Of a DNA stretch of 64,000 bases, positions 9,593 to 16,953 are shown one piece after another. Numbering within the stretch: position 1 is the stretch's first letter; every line of letters starts with the position of its first letter. The translations under genes and the position numbers were made by a program. The notes under the pieces are model-generated. The model did not search any database. It was not told where the DNA came from and saw nothing but the letters and a program-made list of their open reading frames with translations. This DNA comes from Peptococcaceae bacterium BICA1-7 (lineage in GTDB: Bacteria > Bacillota > Desulfotomaculia > Desulfotomaculales > Desulfocucumaceae). The stretch is from positions 124,001 through 188,000 of the forward strand of contig JUEB01000017.1 in assembly GCA_000802095.1 (NCBI GenBank). Direction: 5' to 3'.

Positions 9593-10912
9593 TTAAAGTG
9601 ACAGAGTCTTTTTTAATATGGGTATAACCATACTGATGGGCCGCTCCTCGCTCACAGTTACCGACCCCGTGCACAGGGTGCCGCTGTTTATTTTTAGTGG
9701 CGGCCCCTGGGAGGATGACCACTTATAGCCGCTTACCGTTGCCTCATCGGCTATGACGTTGATACGCACCTCCAGTGGAGCGCCCTGTCCCGCCAGCCTG
9801 GCGGCCAGTTCCTCATTGCCCAGCACCAGCATCATTCCCTGCATGGTGCTGGGATACTCCGACACAGAAACCACCTTGCCCAGCATGTAGCCGTGCTCTT
9901 CCTTTTTCACTGTGGTGGGGCTTACCTGGGCCTCCATGCCGGGCACTATCTTTTTGCCATCCTCAGCCGGGACGTACATAACCACTTCCAGCATCACAGT
10001 CTTACCCTCCCGCTCAAGGCTCACCAGGGATTTCCCCGGCTGGACCACATCTCCCCGGTTAACCTTCACCTCCAGCACCCGGCCGCTGATCTGGGACACT
10101 ATTGAGGAGCTGCTGTCTATCTGGTCCTGCAGCCTCTTGATCTTCTCCGTGGAGTCAGTAATCATGGTGCTCAGCTCGCCTTCCAGAAGCGAGAGGCTGT
10201 TACGGTCCTTCTCTATGTTGGCGCTATAGGAGGCAGTGAGCTGTTCCAGAGCCACCGTGGCGTCTCGCACATCCAGCTGGCACAGCTCCAGATCTTTTTC
10301 AGCCTGCAGGTACTCATCCCTGGAGACCGCCCCGGCGTTAAGCAGCTGGGTCAGTTTTTCCACCCGGTCCCTCTGGTTGTTCTCCCTGGTCCTGGCTTGC
10401 TCCAGGCTTATCCCGGCCTTTTTGATATTGCCCTGGAATTCGGCCTCCTGAATAGCCAGGTAGGACCTGGCCTGGTTAAGGCTGTCCGAAAACTCATAAA
10501 GCTCGGCGGGAAGATTCTCCCCTTCACTCCCATTATGGTTCTTAAGATTTTTCAGCTGCTCCAGCCTGGTTTTTTCATCATTTATCTTAATTATTAATTC
10601 GGGCTGGTCAATCCTGGCCACCACATCCCCGGCCCTTACCCTATCCCCGGCGGCCACCCTTATATCGGTAACCTGGCCGGTGTCCGAGTGAACCACGTTA
10701 AATATCCCGCCGCCCTTTATCAATATGCCCTGCCCGTTTATCTTGGTGGGAATGCTGCCAAAAATTCCCCATATAACAGCCGCCACCAGTATGAACCCTA
10801 TGGCTAAAAGAGACAGCCAGGCCTTGGGAGTGGTCACCGTAATAAGCTTGTCCAGCTGCTCCGGAGATGACAGCTTATCCAAAGACACCTTGCGAAAGAG
10901 ATCCTGCTTCAA
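9593..10912 (-). CDS. HlyD-type membrane fusion protein (NHLM secretion protein)
   Basis: Adaptor of the peptide exporter. The 439-residue protein has a short cytoplasmic N-terminus, one membrane helix at about 33-53, and a biotinyl-lipoyl-like half-motif (G-D-R-V-R-A-G-D-V-V-A-R-I-D). A long Glu/Gln/Lys-rich coiled-coil hairpin at roughly 115-265 is followed by the second half (V-N-R-G-D-V-V-Q-P-G-K-S-L) and a beta-barrel end. It precedes the peptidase-ABC gene on the same strand with a 36-base gap. The family is found in NHLM systems even in Gram-positive hosts. Confidence 0.9.
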   Translation of the reverse strand: MKQDLFRKVSLDKLSSPEQLDKLITVTTPKAWLSLLAIGFILVAAVIWGIFGSIPTKINGQGILIKGGGIFNVVHSDTGQVTDIRVAAGDRVRAGDVVARIDQPELIIKINDEKTRLEQLKNLKNHNGSEGENLPAELYEFSDSLNQARSYLAIQEAEFQGNIKKAGISLEQARTRENNQRDRVEKLTQLLNAGAVSRDEYLQAEKDLELCQLDVRDATVALEQLTASYSANIEKDRNSLSLLEGELSTMITDSTEKIKRLQDQIDSSSSIVSQISGRVLEVKVNRGDVVQPGKSLVSLEREGKTVMLEVVMYVPAEDGKKIVPGMEAQVSPTTVKKEEHGYMLGKVVSVSEYPSTMQGMMLVLGNEELAARLAGQGAPLEVRINVIADEATVSGYKWSSSQGPPLKINSGTLCTGSVTVSEERPISMVIPILKKTLSL

Positions 10913-10954
10913 ACCGCTTTCCCCCTTAATCAGTCAACCGGCCTGCCGGTGCAG

Positions 10955-12076
10955 CTACTCTATTACCTCCAGCTTACCGTTTCGCAATATTTTCTTCACC
11001 ACTATAGCTCCGATCTCATCACCGTTACTGTTATGGGAATGTAAGCCGGCAGCCCCCGGCCAGTCCTTAAAGGAGCGGAGCTTTTCAGCCACCGCCGCCG
11101 GGTCTGCCGACCCGGACTGCCGGGCGGCCTCGGCCAGTATTCTTACAGCATCGTAGCCCAGGGCCGAATACTGAAGCGGCTCTTTGCCATACACCCACTG
11201 GAAGTCCTCCACAAATTTTTTGGTCTCCGGGCTGGTGTCACCAGGATTGAAAACAGTGCCCACCACCGTACCCTCGGCGGAAGTCCCGCCAATCTGCGCT
11301 AAAAGTGGCGAGTCCATGGCGTTAGTGCCCAGGAAAGGCACGTCAATCCCTACCTTCCCAGCGTCGGCTATGAACTGGGCCCCCTCAGGCATGGCCTGGG
11401 CCACAAAAATACCGTCCAAATCCAGTGCCTTCCACTTCTGTTGCAGTCTGGCCAGCCCCTTTACATCTCCATAATAGGAAGCCCTGTCCACAATGGCTAT
11501 CCCCGACTCCCTGGCGTGGTCCTCAAAGGCGTTGGCCAGGCTTATGCCGTAGGAGTCCTCGGTGTAATAGATAACCATCCTCTTATGCCCGTTTGCAGCG
11601 GCGTGCAGGGTTAGCTGCCGGGTGATGGCGCCAACATCCGGTATATTGCGAAAAACGTACCTATACCCCTTTTGTGTTAAATCCGGTGCTGTGCTGCCCG
11701 AAGACAGCATAATGATTCCCGCGTCCTCATAAATCTTTGACGTGGGAATGGACACAGGTGAGCTTCTGTGGCCTATCACCGCCATCACCTCACCACTTTC
11801 CGCAAAGGACTCGGCAATGGACATGCCTTTCACCACAGAGGCCTCGTCATCAACTTTTACAAGGCGGATCATGCGGCCATTTACACCGCCGCTTTCATTT
11901 ATCTGCTTGACGGCCAGGTCAGCCCCTTCACCAAAAAGGCTGCTGTTAGACTCAAAGGGCCAGACCGCTCCGATCAGTATTTCCCCGGAGGCCTTCTGGT
12001 TTATACAGCCCGCCGCAAACACCATTAAAGCCGCTAAAACAAGGCCTGCCCTAAGAAACCTCAGCTTAAACACCAT
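10955..12076 (-). CDS. branched-chain-amino-acid-type substrate-binding lipoprotein, first gene of the export operon
   Basis: Periplasmic-binding-protein type I fold, like LivJ, AmiC or receptor ligand-binding domains. A lipoprotein signal is visible: K-L-R-F-L-R then a hydrophobic run ending A-A-G-C at residue 24, so it should be anchored outside the membrane. The mature part begins I-L-I-G-A-V-W-P-F and keeps V-I-G-H-R-S-S-P-V-S and G-Y-D-A-V-R-I-L-A-E-A family landmarks. It is the first gene of the leftward operon, 42 bases before the HlyD gene. No Liv permease or ATPase is nearby, so it may sense a ligand or peptide, or aid export or immunity, rather than feed an importer. Confidence 0.85.
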   Translation of the reverse strand: MVFKLRFLRAGLVLAALMVFAAGCINQKASGEILIGAVWPFESNSSLFGEGADLAVKQINESGGVNGRMIRLVKVDDEASVVKGMSIAESFAESGEVMAVIGHRSSPVSIPTSKIYEDAGIIMLSSGSTAPDLTQKGYRYVFRNIPDVGAITRQLTLHAAANGHKRMVIYYTEDSYGISLANAFEDHARESGIAIVDRASYYGDVKGLARLQQKWKALDLDGIFVAQAMPEGAQFIADAGKVGIDVPFLGTNAMDSPLLAQIGGTSAEGTVVGTVFNPGDTSPETKKFVEDFQWVYGKEPLQYSALGYDAVRILAEAARQSGSADPAAVAEKLRSFKDWPGAAGLHSHNSNGDEIGAIVVKKILRNGKLEVIE

Positions 12077-12142
12077 TAACCCCTCGTCCCCCTATATAAA
12101 CATTTACTGTCAACATTCCCTTTATTACTATAATAATCTTTA

Positions 12143-12160
12143 CATAACACATAATAACAC
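12143..12160. promoter_or_regulatory. 18-bp repeat with two ATAACAC half-sites, copy 1
   Basis: This 18-bp block holds two ATAACAC repeats ten bases apart and occurs identically at 16592-16609. It lies in the 352-base gap between the leftward lipoprotein gene and the rightward GNAT gene. Similarity to the second site continues for roughly 90 bases (AGGTATG, a T-tract, TGTTAA, ACTGT, CTACnTAA). A half-site (ATAACACCA) also lies ahead of lanM near 21661. Candidate operator or promoter element of the cluster; the rest of the gap is AT-rich and holds no gene. Confidence 0.5.
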
Positions 12161-12354
12161 TTTTTTTTGACACCAGGTATGGGTAAAATTTTTTTTTGTT
12201 AAAAATTACTGTGATAGAATTACTACTTAATTGTATAAACTAATGAGCATTGATCTAAGGTCAAAAAGCATATAATAGTCCGACCATAATAATGGGCCTT
12301 AAGGGTTTACCGGCAAAAAAAAAATGTCAGGGGCAGGTATAAATTTATATATAT

Positions 12355-12376
12355 TGAAATATTATTGTCGAATAGT
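12355..12376 (+). promoter_or_regulatory. Spo0A-box-like site upstream of the GNAT/precursor operon
   Basis: TGTCGAA at 12366-12372 matches the Spo0A box consensus (TGNCGAA). The flanking ATTGAA, AT-rich spacer and AGT are shared with the site at 16819, upstream of precursor 7. It lies 57 bases before the chosen GNAT start. Spo0A control is an inference from the match and its repetition. Confidence 0.5.
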
Positions 12377-12428
12377 TGGATATGGTAATTATCATTGAGA
12401 TATTATGGAAAAAGTGGGAGATTGTCAG

Positions 12429-13340
12429 ATGTATTGCCTGGTGGAACTTAAAAAAGAGAATAAGTTGGACTTTAAAAGGTTTGTACGGCCTTTTTTTGAG
12501 GGCCAATTTGAAAAATTGGATGAGGACCAGTCTGTTTGCGGGGCCGGGGCCACTTTTTTCGGTGATCCGGTGGGACTGGCCCTCTGCCATAACTATTACG
12601 AAAATAACTGGAATGTAATCATTGTCTATGTTGTTCCCAAATTCAGAAATATGGGCATTGGGACAGCCCTGATGACAAATGTTGAAGCTATGGTTAGCCA
12701 AAGGGACGGCCGTAAAATGCTGTTCAGCTACCAGTCCGATAACACCACCCGGTTACCGGTGGAAAAGGTGCTGGCCCGGCGCGGCTTCCCCGAACCACTG
12801 CCGGAGGTAAACTTCTACCGGACAGAAATAGAAAAGCTGTGTGACCTGGGCTGGATTAAAAAGTATGTATTAGCCGAGGCACTGGAAAAGAGCACTGTTT
12901 TCTACCGTGAATACGAGATTTTCCGGTGGGCTGAATTAAATGACCGGGACAGGGACATGCTTCTGGCGAGCCGGGGCAGTATCTATAGCCGGGATGTATC
13001 ACCCCTGGAAATGGCTGAGAAAATTGATGGACAGCTTAGCCTGGGCGTCCGTCATAACGGTGATCTCATAGGTTGGCTGGTGACCATGAAATCCGGGGAT
13101 GACAACCTGTATATAAAAGCTTCCTTTTTAAAAGAGGAGTACCGGGGCACCTCCCTTTACGTGGTTTTATTCTCCACCATCATGAATCTGCAAAAAAAGG
13201 CCGGCATTCCCTATACCACCACCGAGGTCCGGACCGACAACAAAAGAATGATCAGATTTATGAACCACGCCCTGGCCGACGCCGGCTACACCAGGACCGA
13301 GAGTCTGTCAACCTTAAAGAATTTGGCCCCAACTCTGTAA
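12429..13340 (+). CDS. tandem-GNAT-fold protein heading the precursor operon
   Basis: Two N-acetyltransferase-like folds appear in about 303 residues. The first has the acetyl-CoA loop region V-V-P-K-F-R-N-M-G-I-G-T-A-L; the second, from about residue 160, has weaker motifs (F-L-K-E-E-Y-R-G-T-S-L-Y) and may be structural. The longest frame starts at 12405, but ATG 12429 lies eight bases after GGGAG and is preferred. The stop is only 55 bases before precursor 1, same strand, with no terminator, so the two are probably one transcript. A possible role is acetylating the peptide (Lys, N-terminus or Tyr) or self-protection. The acceptor cannot be read from sequence. Confidence 0.78.
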   Translation: MYCLVELKKENKLDFKRFVRPFFEGQFEKLDEDQSVCGAGATFFGDPVGLALCHNYYENNWNVIIVYVVPKFRNMGIGTALMTNVEAMVSQRDGRKMLFSYQSDNTTRLPVEKVLARRGFPEPLPEVNFYRTEIEKLCDLGWIKKYVLAEALEKSTVFYREYEIFRWAELNDRDRDMLLASRGSIYSRDVSPLEMAEKIDGQLSLGVRHNGDLIGWLVTMKSGDDNLYIKASFLKEEYRGTSLYVVLFSTIMNLQKKAGIPYTTTEVRTDNKRMIRFMNHALADAGYTRTESLSTLKNLAPTL

Positions 13341-13395
13341 AAGGCTCTATTAGTTAAATGGAATAAGCTTAATAAAAAAACTGGGAGGGTTTACA

Positions 13396-13707
13396 ATGAC
13401 TAACTGGACCGAAGAGGAAGTACAAAAGGTTGTGGCCGAAATTGGTAAAAAGGCGGCCGCCGACCCGGCCTTCCGCAAATTATGCCTGGAAAACCCGGCT
13501 GAAGCGGTAAAAAGGGTGGGCGGCAAGGATCTGCCCCAGGGGCTGAAGGTGAGGTTTGTAGAAAATGCCGGGGCCCACATGACCTTTGTGCTGCCTGATC
13601 CTGCCGGCCCCGGGGAGCTTGCCGAGGCGGACCTGGACAAGGTGGCCGGGGGAGCCGAGCCCGGGGATACTCAATCATCAAAAACGTGTTACGGCTACGG
13701 TTATTAG
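13396..13707 (+). CDS. NHLP-leader RiPP precursor 1
   Basis: The 103-residue precursor has a leader resembling the nitrile hydratase alpha subunit (N-W-T-E-E-E-V-Q-K near the start, A-D-P-A-F-R-K-L-C, K-V-R-F-V-E-N, H-M-T-F-V-L-P). It ends in V-A-G-G, the double-glycine site for the C39 exporter. The core is AEPGDTQSSKTCYGYGY: four Ser/Thr, one Cys and a Y-G-Y-G-Y end. ATG start ten bases after GGGAGGG. Likely LanM chemistry is dehydration of Thr/Ser and a thioether to the Cys. The two Y-G pairs could be radical SAM targets. It is the first precursor after the GNAT gene. Confidence 0.92.
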   Translation: MTNWTEEEVQKVVAEIGKKAAADPAFRKLCLENPAEAVKRVGGKDLPQGLKVRFVENAGAHMTFVLPDPAGPGELAEADLDKVAGGAEPGDTQSSKTCYGYGY

Positions 13708-13746
13708 AAAGCCAAATCTAACTTCAAATAGAATGGGGGCCAATAA

Positions 13747-14046
13747 TTGAATAACTGGACCGAAGAAGAAGTACAAAAAGTGGTAGCTGAAATTGGTAAA
13801 AAGGCGGCAGCCGACCCGGCTTTCCGCAAATTATGCCTGGCCAACCCGACCGGAGCGGTGAAGGAAGTCAGCGGCAAGGATTTGCCCCAGGGGCTGAAGG
13901 TGCGGTTTGTGGAAAATGAGGGAGCTCACATGACCTTTGTGCTTCCTGATCCTGCCGGCTCCGGGGAGCTTGGCGAGGAAGACCTGAACAGAGTAGCCGG
14001 AGGAGCCGGGGAAACTCAAGGGAAATGTTATGGTTTCGGTTATTAG
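13747..14046 (+). CDS. NHLP-leader RiPP precursor 2
   Basis: The 99-residue precursor has a TTG start after GGGGG (nine-base spacing) and the same NHLP leader ending V-A-G-G. The core is AGETQGKCYGFGY, identical to that of precursor 5. It has a single Thr four residues before a single Cys, which fits one methyllanthionine ring, followed by Y-G-F-G-Y. Small differences in the leader (A-N-P-T-G-A-V-K-E-V) distinguish it from precursor 1. Confidence 0.92.
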   Translation: MNNWTEEEVQKVVAEIGKKAAADPAFRKLCLANPTGAVKEVSGKDLPQGLKVRFVENEGAHMTFVLPDPAGSGELGEEDLNRVAGGAGETQGKCYGFGY

Positions 14047-14086
14047 AAAGCTAAATCCAACTTTAAACAGGATAGGGGGTCATTGA

Positions 14087-14395
14087 TTGACTAACTGGAC
14101 CGAAGAGGAAGTACAAAAAGTGGTGGCCGAAATTGGTAAAAAGGCGGCCGCCGACCCGGCATTCCGGAAATTATGTCTGGAAAACCCGGCTGAAGCGGTG
14201 AAAAAGGTGAGCGGCAAGGATCTGCCCCAGGGGCTGAGGGTGAGGTTTGTAGAAAACGCCGGAGCCCACATGACTTTTGTGCTGCCTGATCCCGCCGGCC
14301 CCGGGGAGCTTGGCGAGGCAGACCTGGACAGAGTAGCCGGGGGAGCCGGAGAATCGACTGGATCAAGGAAAATGTGTTACGGTTACGGTTACTAA
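14087..14395 (+). CDS. NHLP-leader RiPP precursor 3
   Basis: The 102-residue precursor has a TTG start after GATAGGGGG. The leader ends V-A-G-G and the core is AGESTGSRKMCYGYGY, with Ser, Thr and Ser available for dehydration, one Cys, and the Y-G-Y-G-Y end. The Arg-Lys pair makes this core more basic than the others. It uses the TAATAA double stop. Confidence 0.92.
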   Translation: MTNWTEEEVQKVVAEIGKKAAADPAFRKLCLENPAEAVKKVSGKDLPQGLRVRFVENAGAHMTFVLPDPAGPGELGEADLDRVAGGAGESTGSRKMCYGYGY

Positions 14396-14437
14396 TAAGC
14401 TAATTTCTAACTTTAGATAGAAGATGGGGGATACAAA

Positions 14438-14740
14438 ATGACTAACTGGACCGAAGAGGAAGTACAAAAGGTTATAGCAGAAATAGGCAAAAAGGCGGCC
14501 GCCGAACCGGCCTTCCGCAAATTATGCCTGGAAAACCCCGCTGAGGCGGTGAAAAAGGTGAGCGGCAAGGACCTGCCCCAGGGGCTAAAGGTCAGGTTTG
14601 TGGAAAATGCCGGCGCCCACATGACTTTTGTGCTGCCAGATCCTGCCGGCCCCGGGGAGCTTGGCGAGGCAGATCTGGACAAGGTGGCCGGGGGCGGGGG
14701 AGACACCGGACCAAAAGTGTGCTTCGGTTACGGTTATTAG
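14438..14740 (+). CDS. NHLP-leader RiPP precursor 4
   Basis: The 100-residue precursor has an ATG start after GGGGG. The leader ends V-A-G-G and the core is GGDTGPKVCFGYGY, with one Thr five residues before the only Cys. The residue after Cys is Phe, and only one Y-G pair remains before the final Tyr. A-A-E-P replaces A-A-D-P in the leader. Confidence 0.92.
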   Translation: MTNWTEEEVQKVIAEIGKKAAAEPAFRKLCLENPAEAVKKVSGKDLPQGLKVRFVENAGAHMTFVLPDPAGPGELGEADLDKVAGGGGDTGPKVCFGYGY

Positions 14741-14780
14741 AAAGCCAAGCATTACCTTAAATAGAACGGAGGGAGAATTA

Positions 14781-15080
14781 TTGACCAACTGGACCGAAGA
14801 GGAAGTGCAAAAAGTGGTGGCCCAAATTGGTAAAAAGGCGACCGCCGACCAGGCCTTCCGGAAATTATGCCTGGAAAATCCGGCCGGAGCGGTTAAGGAA
14901 GTAGGCGGCAAGGACCTGCCCCAGGGACTGAAGGTCAGGTTTGTGGAAAACGAGGGGGCACACATGACCTTTGTGCTGCCTGATATGGTTAACGCCGGGG
15001 AGCTTGGCGAGGAAGACCTGAACAGAGTAGCCGGAGGAGCCGGGGAAACTCAAGGGAAATGTTATGGTTTCGGTTATTAG
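14781..15080 (+). CDS. NHLP-leader RiPP precursor 5
   Basis: The open frame extends upstream to 14628 through precursor 4. The real start is the TTG at 14781, which aligns with the other precursors and follows GGAGGGA. The 99-residue product has a leader with D-M-V-N-A in place of D-P-A-G-P. The core is AGETQGKCYGFGY, identical to precursor 2. The identical 3' end and spacer argue for recent gene conversion. Confidence 0.9.
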   Translation: MTNWTEEEVQKVVAQIGKKATADQAFRKLCLENPAGAVKEVGGKDLPQGLKVRFVENEGAHMTFVLPDMVNAGELGEEDLNRVAGGAGETQGKCYGFGY

Positions 15081-15119
15081 AAAGCTAAACCAACTTTAAA
15101 CAGGATAGGGGGCCATTAA

Positions 15120-15416
15120 TTGAATAACTGGACCGAAGAAGAAGTACAAAAAGTGGTAGCTGAAATTGGTAAAAAGGCGACCGCCGATCCTGCCTTCCGC
15201 AAATTATGCCTGGAAAACGCAGCCGAGGCGGTAAAAAAGGTAAGCGGCAAGGAGCTTCCCAAAGGAATGAAGTTAAAGTTTGTCGAAAATGAGGGGGCCC
15301 ACATGACCTTTGTGCTGCCTGATCCTGCCGTTTCCGGGGAGCTTGGCCTGGAAGACCTGGACAGGGTGGCCGGGGGCAAGGCTCCTAATGGTACTGGTTA
15401 CTCTTTTGGCTACTAA
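15120..15416 (+). CDS. NHLP-leader RiPP precursor 6 (Cys-less core)
   Basis: The 98-residue precursor has a TTG start after GATAGGGGG. The leader diverges in the middle (K-E-L-P-K-G-M-K-L-K) and ends V-A-G-G. The core is KAPNGTGYSFGY. It has no Cys, so no thioether can form within the core. It still ends F-G-Y and has Thr and Ser that could be dehydrated. It is last in the array and is followed by a terminator, and could be a drifting copy or one modified only by the other enzymes. Confidence 0.9.
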   Translation: MNNWTEEEVQKVVAEIGKKATADPAFRKLCLENAAEAVKKVSGKELPKGMKLKFVENEGAHMTFVLPDPAVSGELGLEDLDRVAGGKAPNGTGYSFGY

Positions 15417-15458
15417 GCCAATTCACAACAGAGTAATAATATATTCATCCCAATAGGA

Positions 15459-15493
15459 GGAGTTCCGGGCAACCATTCCCGGAATTCTTTTTA
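15459..15493 (+). terminator. terminator of the precursor array
   Basis: AGTTCCGGG and CCCGGAATT form a stem over an eight-base loop, followed by CTTTTT. A very similar hairpin (AGAGTTCCG...CGGAACTCT) follows precursor 7, showing that the 3' flank was duplicated together with the precursor. Confidence 0.8.
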
Positions 15494-15519
15494 TTAACAC
15501 TGTATAATTTAGGGGGCTA

Positions 15520-16545
15520 TCAAAGCCTTATGTCGCTGTCTACAAAGTTGATAATGCCACTGCTTTTACAGATGTCTTCATCAAATTGTGAGAAGTACTC
15601 CAGTATCCGGGGGTTGTTATCCAGTAAAAGTGATTTCTTTTGCCATATGGCCGTAAAGGGCTCTTCCAGTATATTGCCCAGCACAAAGGGCGCGGCGCAG
15701 TTTATCCTTATATCCCCGCTGGGCCTTATTATTATAAATCTGCCCGAGGAGGACGGAATATACCCATAGATGAAGGATTGACCGGTCATATAGGACACTC
15801 CTATAGTATTCTGTGCATTCAGCCGGCAGGCTTCCACCTGTAAACGGTTTAGCTGTTCATTATTTAAAAACAGCTCCTGGTGATTTATGCTCCTGCCACT
15901 GTACATAACCGGGGAAAAACCAATAGCAACTGCTCCCACGCGGCCGGCCAGGTCCACCATTTGCTCCATACTATCAAGGTTTTCCGGCGTAACCATGCTG
16001 GTGATGCTTAAGGTCATTCCCGCTTCGGCAAAAAGCTCCGCCGCCCGGACGGCCCTTTGAAAGCTGCCTTTTTTTTGCCGGAGCCTGTCATGGACCTCCC
16101 CGATGCCGTCTATAGAAACCTGGACATAGGAGTAGTTGAATTTGGACAGCTTTTTTACCCAGCCCTCATCCACCAGGTAACCGTTGGTGTTCAGTATGAA
16201 TATAGTGCCATCCTGGTGGAGCACATCCATTATCTTTATCAGGTCATCGCCCAGCAGCAGGGGCTCTCCTCCGGAGAGGTTGCACAAAAACACCCCGCCG
16301 CTGTCTACCAGCTCCCGGCAGAGTCCCAACCAGTGGGCGGCCTTCAGGGCGGTCTTCTGGTCCGCATCCCCGGACTTGTTGTAGCAGTGCAGGCAGCGCA
16401 TATTACAGCCTGCTGTCAGGTCGAACTCAATATACAGGGGCAGGCGGAACCGCCCGGGATAAAGCCCGTCCCGGCGAAGGCTGTTTATATATTGGTATTT
16501 TTTATCCAGCTTTTCTTTCAGTGCTGCCCATTTTTCTGCTTTCAT
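15520..16545 (-). CDS. radical SAM peptide-modifying enzyme 1
   Basis: The 341-residue radical SAM enzyme has the [4Fe-4S]/SAM motif C47-N-M-R-C51-L-H-C54-Y, followed by G-G-E-P (S-G-G-E-P-L-L). The C-terminal part has R-P-S-G-D-I-R-I-N-C-A-A-P-F and a G-N-I-L-E-E-P segment, the shape of a SPASM/twitch end, but with few Cys, so auxiliary clusters may be reduced. The start at 16545 follows GGGAGG by four bases; the longer frame to 16578 lacks a site. It is divergent from precursor 7 and convergent with the array. Candidate for Tyr-Gly chemistry or Cys linkage on the cores. Confidence 0.88.
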   Translation of the reverse strand: MKAEKWAALKEKLDKKYQYINSLRRDGLYPGRFRLPLYIEFDLTAGCNMRCLHCYNKSGDADQKTALKAAHWLGLCRELVDSGGVFLCNLSGGEPLLLGDDLIKIMDVLHQDGTIFILNTNGYLVDEGWVKKLSKFNYSYVQVSIDGIGEVHDRLRQKKGSFQRAVRAAELFAEAGMTLSITSMVTPENLDSMEQMVDLAGRVGAVAIGFSPVMYSGRSINHQELFLNNEQLNRLQVEACRLNAQNTIGVSYMTGQSFIYGYIPSSSGRFIIIRPSGDIRINCAAPFVLGNILEEPFTAIWQKKSLLLDNNPRILEYFSQFDEDICKSSGIINFVDSDIRL

Positions 16546-16591
16546 CTTTCCTCCCTGTGATGATGTATCCGCCAGCAAGTATTAATTCTGT

Positions 16592-16609
16592 CATAACACA
16601 TAATAACAC
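16592..16609. promoter_or_regulatory. 18-bp repeat with two ATAACAC half-sites, copy 2
   Basis: Exact second copy of the block at 12143-12160. It is placed 47 bases upstream of radical SAM gene 1 in the 408-base divergent gap before precursor 7. The remainder of this gap is AT-rich, with no gene seen and only the Spo0A-like site described separately. Confidence 0.5.
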
Positions 16610-16806
16610 CCTTTTTACTAAAAAAGGTATGCCATTTTTTTTGTTAATTAACTGTAATGGATTTTCTACCTAAACGTAATAAACCAATAGATATTAATAC
16701 AAGTCCTACAGGTGCTGTTGAGCAGTCCACCAACACTCTTAATAGCGGAACTTTAATGGTTTATTGTATAAAATTTTTGGTATATGCAGGGTTATAATTT
16801 ACTTTT

Positions 16807-16829
16807 ATTGAATAATATTGTCGAACAGT
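16807..16829 (+). promoter_or_regulatory. Spo0A-box-like site upstream of precursor 7
   Basis: TGTCGAA at 16819-16825 is a perfect Spo0A-box match within a ~22-base block (ATTGAA, ATATTG, TCGAAC, AGT) that recurs at 12355-12376. It is 129 bases before the precursor 7 start. Confidence 0.5.
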
Positions 16830-16953
16830 CAGGGAAGATAATTCTCTGTGTATGGGAGCAGGCGGGTGATTATCATACTTACTGCCTTAAAAGAGAATAA
16901 ATCTTGAGACGAATTAAGATGTTAACTCTATAAAAAAATTGGGAGGTTTTACA

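Larger units (their letters stand above)
13396..15416 (+). repeat. tandem array of six NHLP precursor genes (339-351 bp units)
   Basis: Six near-identical genes start at 13396, 13747, 14087, 14438, 14781 and 15120, separated by spacers of 39-42 bases that are themselves alike. Leaders are nearly constant while the last 12-17 codons vary. The block from the end of precursor 5 into precursor 6 copies the end of precursor 2 and its spacer almost exactly. That pattern indicates repeated duplication and gene conversion. The array ends at one terminator. Confidence 0.9.

Noticed and set aside
13396-15416. The regular ~345-bp repeats as a CRISPR or satellite array
   Set aside because: The units are full precursor genes with starts, leaders and stops; repeats are far longer than CRISPR repeats.
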